Positions 28,576 to 33,675 of a DNA stretch of 33,675 nucleotides are shown here, piece after piece. The translations under genes and the position numbers were made by a program. This stretch comes from DASZYF01 sp035545535 (GTDB lineage Bacteria > Actinomycetota > Actinomycetes > Mycobacteriales > CAJCIY01). How positions within the stretch are numbered: the stretch's first letter is position 1; each line of letters begins with the position of its first letter. The stretch is taken from contig DASZYF010000124.1 in NCBI GenBank assembly GCA_035545535.1, positions 1-33,675 on the forward strand, given 5' to 3'. Below the pieces are notes generated by a model. It had not been told where the DNA came from, did not search any database, and was given only the letters and a program-made list of their open reading frames with translations.

Positions 28576-30734
28576 CCCGGCTCGAGCCGGACATCGAGGC
28601 GCTCGTCGAGGCCCGCGTCGCCGAGCGGGTGAAGGCGCTCGAGGCGCAGCTGCACGCGCAGGAGCTGGAGCTGCAGGCCGCCCTGGCCCAGGCGAAGGCC
28701 GACTGGGTCAGCCGCGCCGGCGGCACCGCCGTCGACATCCACGACCGAAGGGCGCTCGAGGCCGAGCTCGCGGCCGCGCTCGCGCAGGTGTCGGAGAGCA
28801 ACCGTCGCTTCGAGATCATCGCGAGCACGATCGACACGCACTTCTGGATCACGCTGCCGGACCTCTCCGAGTGGGTCTACCTGAACCCCGCCATCGCGAA
28901 GTCGCTGGGTCACAGCGTCGAGGAGATGTACGCCGAGCCCGAGCTCATCCCCTCGCTGTTCCACCCCGAGGACGTGCCGGTCATCGAGAACGCGCTGGCG
29001 CTCATCGCCGCGGGGTCGCACGAAGAGTTCGAGTTCCGTTGCCGGGTGGCGGACGGCAGCTACCACTGGTTCTGGGGCAAGGGCTACCCCGAGCTCGACG
29101 CCGCGGGCGATGTCGCCCGCATCATCGGTTCGTCGACCGACATCACCGAGCACAAGCGCCTCACCGCCGAGCTCGAGGTCCGCAGCGAAGAGGCGCTGGC
29201 CGCGTCGAAGGCGAAGTCCGCGTTCCTCGCCACGATGACGCACGAGCTGCGCACGCCCGTCATCGGCGTGACCGGCATGCTCGAGGTGCTCGCGCACACC
29301 GACCTCGATGCGGAGCAGCGCCGGTCATTGTCGATCGTGCGGCAGTCGGCGGACTCGCTGCTGCAGATCCTCGGTGACGTTCTCGACGTCTCGAAGATCG
29401 AGGCGGGCCGCCTCGAGCTCGCGCCCACGGTGACGAGCCTCCCGCGCATCGTGCAGCACGTGGCGCACGACTTCGTGCACCCGGCCTCGAGCAAGGGCAT
29501 CCTGCTCACCTTCGAGGTGGATCCGCAGGTCAGCCCGGCACACCTCGCCGACGCGTTGCGGCTGCGCCAGATCCTCACGAACTTCACGTCCAACGCGCTG
29601 AAGTTCACGTCCAGAGGCGCCATCCACATCGGTCTGCGCGTCCTCGACCAGGGCGCGGCCGACCAGCTGCTGCTCCTCTCGGTCGCGGACACCGGAATCG
29701 GCATACCGCCGGAGCACCAGGCGAACCTCTTCGAGGCCTTCACGCAGGCCGAGTCGTCGACGACGCGGCGCTTCGGCGGGACCGGGCTGGGCCTGAACAT
29801 CTGCCGTCTGCTGGCGGACATGATGGACGGTGATGTCTCGCTCGAGAGCGAGGTCGCCAAGGGGACGACGCTGCGCTTCCGCGCCCGGCTGCCGGTCGCC
29901 GATCCTCTGCTGCTCCCGCCCGAGGAGGACGACAGCCGTCCGGTCGCGCTCGGCCGCCGCCGCCGAACGCACGCCGAGGCGGTCGCCGAAGGGAGCCTGC
30001 TGCTCCTCGTCGAGGACCACCGCATCAACCGCCTCGTCCTCACCCAGCAGCTCGAGCTCGCGGGCTTCGCGGTGGATGTCGCCGGCGACGGTGCGGAGGG
30101 CCTCGAGATGTGGCAGCGCGGCAGCTACGCACTGGTGCTCACCGACCTGCACATGCCGGTGATGGACGGTCGTGACCTCGTGCGCGAGATCCGCACCGCC
30201 GAGCGGGACCGGGGCGCCCCGCGCACCCCCGTGCTCGGGCTGACCGCCGCGGCGCTGCGGGACGAGCTCGAAGGCTGCCTCGAGGCCGGCATGGACGACG
30301 TCATGCTCAAGCCGACGACCGTGCCGATGATCATCGGTGCGCTGCGCCGCTGGTTGCCGCAGCTCGACTGGGCCGACGTCGCGGTCGTCGAGGTGCCGCC
30401 GTCACGGGCTTCGGCGCCCGACGGTCACCTGCGCGCGCTGGTCGCCCGGATGGCCGGTGGCGACGCCGGGCTCCTCACCGAGCTGCTCGAGTCGTTCGAC
30501 GCTGCGACCCGCGACGACCTCGACCACCTCGCCCGCGCGGTCAGGGACCGCGACGCCGCGGAGGTGCGTCACCGGGCGCATCGGATCAAGGGGTCGAGCC
30601 GCACGATCGGCGCCGACCACCTGGCCGACGTCGCCCAGCAGGTCGAGGACGCGAGCACCGACGGGGGCTGGACGGTCATCGACGAGCGGGCCACGGTGCT
30701 GACCGCCGCCGCGCTCGACCTGCTCGACTCCTGA
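28572..30734 (+). CDS. Soluble PAS hybrid histidine kinase with REC and HPt domains
   Basis: A 720-aa hybrid sensor kinase. In order: an N-terminal coiled coil rich in Glu, Ala and Leu (about 5-75), a PAS/PAC sensor domain (78-196, with WVYLNPAIAKSLGH and SSTDITEHKRL), a HisKA domain with His224 in MTHELRTP, a HATPase domain with Asn337/Asn341, DTGIGIP (373-379) and GGTGLGL (402-408), a receiver with Asp525 in TDLHMPVMDG and Lys580, and a C-terminal HPt with His670 in AHRIKGSS. No transmembrane segment or signal peptide is seen, so it senses a cytoplasmic signal. The start is GTG 28572, overlapping the REC-EAL stop, with GGAG six bases upstream; GTG 28560 is also in frame. Phosphate could pass His224-Asp525-His670 and on to the REC-EAL partner. 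Confidence 0.95.
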   Translation: MTRLEPDIEALVEARVAERVKALEAQLHAQELELQAALAQAKADWVSRAGGTAVDIHDRRALEAELAAALAQVSESNRRFEIIASTIDTHFWITLPDLSEWVYLNPAIAKSLGHSVEEMYAEPELIPSLFHPEDVPVIENALALIAAGSHEEFEFRCRVADGSYHWFWGKGYPELDAAGDVARIIGSSTDITEHKRLTAELEVRSEEALAASKAKSAFLATMTHELRTPVIGVTGMLEVLAHTDLDAEQRRSLSIVRQSADSLLQILGDVLDVSKIEAGRLELAPTVTSLPRIVQHVAHDFVHPASSKGILLTFEVDPQVSPAHLADALRLRQILTNFTSNALKFTSRGAIHIGLRVLDQGAADQLLLLSVADTGIGIPPEHQANLFEAFTQAESSTTRRFGGTGLGLNICRLLADMMDGDVSLESEVAKGTTLRFRARLPVADPLLLPPEEDDSRPVALGRRRRTHAEAVAEGSLLLLVEDHRINRLVLTQQLELAGFAVDVAGDGAEGLEMWQRGSYALVLTDLHMPVMDGRDLVREIRTAERDRGAPRTPVLGLTAAALRDELEGCLEAGMDDVMLKPTTVPMIIGALRRWLPQLDWADVAVVEVPPSRASAPDGHLRALVARMAGGDAGLLTELLESFDAATRDDLDHLARAVRDRDAAEVRHRAHRIKGSSRTIGADHLADVAQQVEDASTDGGWTVIDERATVLTAAALDLLDS

Positions 30735-30741
30735 TGGCTCT

Positions 30742-30760
30742 GCTCGACTGCACGTCGAGC
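30742..30760. terminator. Bidirectional hairpin between convergent genes
   Basis: gctcgac (30742-30748) pairs with gtcgagc (30754-30760) over a tgcac loop. Outer arms ctgat (30731-30735) and atcag (30764-30768) are also complementary and reach into both stop codons. The 30-bp gap between the hybrid kinase and the lipoprotein gene is thus almost entirely hairpin. No T tracts flank it. Confidence 0.55.
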
Positions 30761-30764
30761 TCGA

Positions 30765-31370
30765 TCAGCCGTTCCCGAAGCCGCCGGAGACGGGGCTCGG
30801 CGCGTGGGTCGGCGGGCGGCGCGCCGGCGGCGGATTCACCGGCGGGTTGGCCCGGGGCACCGCCGAGCTCGGCGCGCGCGTCGGGCGCGGAGCGGCGGGC
30901 GACGGGGGCACCGACGACCGCGGGGCGGTGGCCGAGGACGGGGCGGGCGACGGCTCGGCCGCCACGAACGTCGCCTTGGAGTGCGCCGAGCCGTCGGCGT
31001 CGAGCAGCCACAGCTGCGACGGCGTGCGGCCACCGACGATGACGAACGCGACAGTCACGTTCAGGTTCGAGCCGGGCGGCAGCATCGTCACGCCGGTGGG
31101 CGTCACCGGCGCGTAGGTCCCACCCTCGGCGTCGTGCAGGCTCAGGCGCGAGAAGTCGAGCTGCTGGTTCTTCGGGCCGTCGTTGGCCACGACGACCAGC
31201 ACCGAGCAGGTCGGCACCGTCGTCTTCGGCGCCGGCTCGCACGCGGTGAGGTCCGCGGCGGCGATGTCCAGGGTGGTGGGGCCGGCGATGACCTTCTTCG
31301 AGCCGCAGCCTGTGAGAGCGGTCATGACGATCAGCGGCGCGACGACGGCGCCGAGCCGGCCCGGGTTCAC
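30765..31370 (-). CDS. Small lipoprotein with Pro/Ala-rich C-terminal tail
   Basis: A 201-aa predicted lipoprotein of unknown function. The signal is VVAPLIVMTALTGC with Cys22 as the lipidation site. Residues about 35-135 look like a single beta-sandwich (an Ig-like or telokin-like domain) with two cysteines (in LTACEP and VPTCSV) that could pair. From about 138 the chain becomes a 60-residue tail of Pro, Ala, Ser and Arg, probably disordered and able to reach into the cell wall. GTG 31370 overlaps the stop of the Ig-repeat gene upstream (GTGA), so the two are probably translated together. It converges on the hybrid kinase gene. Confidence 0.8.
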   Translation of the reverse strand: MNPGRLGAVVAPLIVMTALTGCGSKKVIAGPTTLDIAAADLTACEPAPKTTVPTCSVLVVVANDGPKNQQLDFSRLSLHDAEGGTYAPVTPTGVTMLPPGSNLNVTVAFVIVGGRTPSQLWLLDADGSAHSKATFVAAEPSPAPSSATAPRSSVPPSPAAPRPTRAPSSAVPRANPPVNPPPARRPPTHAPSPVSGGFGNG

Positions 31371-33675
31371 GCCCGCACCGTCACCTTGTTGCTCACCGCG
31401 CCGGGGATGCCGTGTCCCGGCGCGCACGTGATCCGCACCGTGTAGGTGCCGTGCTGACCGAACCGCAGGTGGATGGGCGCCACGTGTCCGGGCCGGACCT
31501 TCGTCGTGCCCAGCGACACGGTCCCGCCCGCGCGCCCCACCACGAGACCGACGACGTAGTAGGCGACGGTGTCCGGACCGTGCACGACGACCTTGCCGCT
31601 CACCGCCTGGCCGAGCTTCGCCGTGTGCGGCAGCACGAGCACGACGGACGGGACGACCTTCGTCGTCGTGTCCGCACTGCTCACCGCGTCGACGCCGGGC
31701 TCGCCGGCGAAGAACGCGCGGTAGACGACCGACCGCGTGGGCGCCATCGACAGTGCGGCCACACCGTTGGCCGCGGTCGTGGCCGTCCCCACGTCGGTCC
31801 ACGTCTTCGCTCCCGGGCGGTGCGCCTGGAGGTGCACGAGGCGGCCGTTGAGCGGTGAGCCGTCACCGAGCCGCAGCGTCGCGGTCGCGCTGACGCGCCT
31901 GCCCCATGGCGTCGCCTTCGGAGCGAGCAGGGTCAGGCGTCCGGGCGCCGTGACCACGACGTGACGCACGGCGACGGTGGTGACGGCCGCGACGTCGGTT
32001 GCGGTGACGGTCAGCGTCTGCGGGCCGAGCAGCGTCGAAGCCTCCCAGTGCACGGTCCAGTGCGACGCGTCGTCCTGGGTGACGACAGTGGCGCCCGCGT
32101 CGCTCTGGGCGGTCACCGACTCCACCGCCTTGCCGGTGGTGCTGCTGGGTGTCGCGGTGACAGTCACGACGAGCGGCGCGCGCGCGACGTGGGCGCCGTC
32201 GGGCAGGTTCGTGAACGAGACGTCCGGCCCGGGGTTGGACACCGTGACGTGGGCGGTGGCGCTGTCCGCGGAGAGGCCGCCGGCATCGGTGACGCGGACG
32301 GCGACGGTGTGCGGGCCCGTGAGCCCCGTGGTGTCCCACGAGCCGGCGTAGTCGCCGGGCGGGCCGGCGGGGGCGAGCAACCCGGCCGGCGTGCCGTCGA
32401 CGAGCAGCGTGACCGTGGCGCCGCCGCCTGCATCGGTGAGGGCGTGCGCGGTCACGGCGACGGCGGTCCCGCCGACCGTCGCGCCGTCGGCCGGTGCGTG
32501 GAGCACCACCGACGGCGGGTTGGCGACGGTGACGTCGACGCCCGCGCTCGTGCCGGTGCGGTTGAGCGCATCGGTGACGTCGGCGGTGATGGTGTGCGCG
32601 CCGTTGTAGCCCGCGGTGCTCCAGTCGTACGTGTAGGGCGCGCTCGTCAGCGTGGCGAGCGTCGTGGTCCCGTCGAGCTTCAGCACCACCTGGGTGATGG
32701 CGGCCCCCTGGTACGGCGTGGGATCGGCGGTGATGGCCACCGTGCCGCTCACCGGGCCGGCCGCCGGTGACGTGACCGTGACCGCGACGCTGTTCTGCAC
32801 CGTGACGGCCTTGCTGGCCTGCTTGGTCGCTCCGAGGTTGTCGGTCGCGACCGCGATGACGGTGTGGGCGCCGTCGGCGAGGGACGTCGTGTCCCACGAC
32901 CCGTCGTAGGTGCTGCCGGTCGCGGTCGTGTCGATGACGATGCGGTGCGCCACGTTCACCGCGTCGTAGTAGAAGGCGACGTTGCTGATGGTGCGGCCGG
33001 ACCCGACGGCGGTCGAAGCGTCGGCGGCGAGCGGGACCGATCCGCCGACGGTCGGCGTGCCGCTGCCGGACGGTGCGGTCAGCGTGATCGCCGGCGGGTG
33101 GCTGACGGTGATCGCGACGGTCTGCGACGCCGAGCAGCTGCCGATCGCGGTCGTGACGGTGAGCTGCTGGCTGCCGGTGACCGCTGACGTCGACACGTCG
33201 CCTGCGTAGGTGCCGGCGGTGTCGGTGAGGCTGACCGGGGCGCCGGCGCCGACCTTCGCGGTCACCGACGTGACCGCCGCGCCGAGGTAGGTGTCGCTCG
33301 TCGCGACGTGCACGGTCTCGCCGGTGACGGTCGCTCCGGCCGTCGGCGCGCTGACGACCACGGCAGGGTGGTTGGCCACCGTGACGCCGACCCCGGGCGA
33401 CGCGGGTCCGGGCCCGTTCACGTCGCTCGCGGTCGCGGTGATGGTCGCGGCACCGTCGGCGACTGCGGTCGTGTCCCAGGTGTCGGTGTAGGGCGCGGTG
33501 GTGGCCGTGCCGCCGACCGCACCGGCTTCGGTGAACGTGACGCCGGTGATGTCCGGCGGCACCGCATCCGGGTCGGGGGTGGCGCTGGCGGTGACCGCGA
33601 CGGCCGCGCCGCACACGACGGCGCCCGCGGCGGGGCTGTCGACGGTGGTGGTCGGACCGCCGGCCGCCGCCGCCG
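31367..33675 (-). CDS. Large secreted Ig-repeat protein, N-terminus beyond the window
   Basis: The reading frame stays open to the right edge, so the N-terminus is missing; 769 codons are visible. The chain is a series of beta-sandwich units of about 90-100 residues. Six resemble bacterial Ig-like (Big) repeats with a common pattern: a start like VTVTSPAAG or VVLHAPADGATV, a middle YxGSWDTT or YTYDWST, then GAHTITADVTD and a closing VTVxNPP. Two further beta domains follow (RLTLLAPKATPWGRRV and PSVVLVLPHTAKLGQAV). The low-charge, Thr/Val/Ala-rich composition fits a secreted or surface adhesin-like or scaffold protein. No sortase signal or membrane anchor is present at the C-terminus, which ends SNKVTVRA. 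Its stop overlaps the start of the lipoprotein gene. Any enzymatic domain would lie outside the window. Confidence 0.85.
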   Translation of the reverse strand, partial: AAAAGGPTTTVDSPAAGAVVCGAAVAVTASATPDPDAVPPDITGVTFTEAGAVGGTATTAPYTDTWDTTAVADGAATITATASDVNGPGPASPGVGVTVANHPAVVVSAPTAGATVTGETVHVATSDTYLGAAVTSVTAKVGAGAPVSLTDTAGTYAGDVSTSAVTGSQQLTVTTAIGSCSASQTVAITVSHPPAITLTAPSGSGTPTVGGSVPLAADASTAVGSGRTISNVAFYYDAVNVAHRIVIDTTATGSTYDGSWDTTSLADGAHTVIAVATDNLGATKQASKAVTVQNSVAVTVTSPAAGPVSGTVAITADPTPYQGAAITQVVLKLDGTTTLATLTSAPYTYDWSTAGYNGAHTITADVTDALNRTGTSAGVDVTVANPPSVVLHAPADGATVGGTAVAVTAHALTDAGGGATVTLLVDGTPAGLLAPAGPPGDYAGSWDTTGLTGPHTVAVRVTDAGGLSADSATAHVTVSNPGPDVSFTNLPDGAHVARAPLVVTVTATPSSTTGKAVESVTAQSDAGATVVTQDDASHWTVHWEASTLLGPQTLTVTATDVAAVTTVAVRHVVVTAPGRLTLLAPKATPWGRRVSATATLRLGDGSPLNGRLVHLQAHRPGAKTWTDVGTATTAANGVAALSMAPTRSVVYRAFFAGEPGVDAVSSADTTTKVVPSVVLVLPHTAKLGQAVSGKVVVHGPDTVAYYVVGLVVGRAGGTVSLGTTKVRPGHVAPIHLRFGQHGTYTVRITCAPGHGIPGAVSNKVTVRA

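Overview
The window is about 33.7 kb of GC-rich DNA, roughly 70% GC by eye, with GTG starts and one likely CTG start. It reads as a chromosomal segment of a high-GC Gram-positive actinomycete. The best marker is the block uvrA - uvrC - rapZ - yvcK - whiA - gap - pgk - tpiA, a gene order typical of Actinomycetota. WhiA in particular is close to the streptomycete protein. No tRNA, rRNA, insertion sequence, prophage or CRISPR array was recognised. No gene-free stretch exceeds about 240 bp.

Left part (1-13208, all minus strand): nucleotide excision repair (uvrA, uvrC), then rapZ and yvcK joined by 4-nt start/stop overlaps, then whiA, then the lower-glycolysis genes gap-pgk-tpiA. The pgk start is probably a CTG overlapping the gap stop as CTGA. 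The secG gene that often follows tpiA is not here. Instead there is a lone family-5 solute-binding lipoprotein, ended by a perfect 16-bp hairpin at the window edge.

Middle part (13361-24069): a glyoxalase II-like metallo-beta-lactamase protein divergent from uvrA; a 1403-aa secreted S53 (sedolisin) peptidase carrying PKD, Ig-like, beta-propeller and three IPT/TIG domains; a DUF3097 protein; a secreted DUF6351 protein with hydrolase-like motifs; and, divergent from it, a multi-domain membrane protein joining membrane helices, a degenerate kinase-like domain and an LPG-synthase-type flippase domain.

Right part (24189-33675): a four-repeat DUF347 membrane protein followed by a ZIP metal transporter, a likely metal-homeostasis pair; a P450 whose I-helix lacks the usual acid-alcohol pair; a translationally coupled signalling pair (REC-EAL c-di-GMP phosphodiesterase plus a soluble PAS hybrid histidine kinase with its own REC and HPt); and, convergent to it, a translationally coupled pair made of a large secreted Ig-repeat protein, cut by the window end, and a small lipoprotein.

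The most interesting candidates for undescribed biology are the self-contained phosphorelay predicted to control c-di-GMP breakdown, the flippase-pseudokinase fusion with a direct-repeat operator candidate in its divergent promoter, the DUF347-ZIP pair, and the Ig-repeat/lipoprotein surface pair. All functional statements come from reading motifs by eye; no database search was run.
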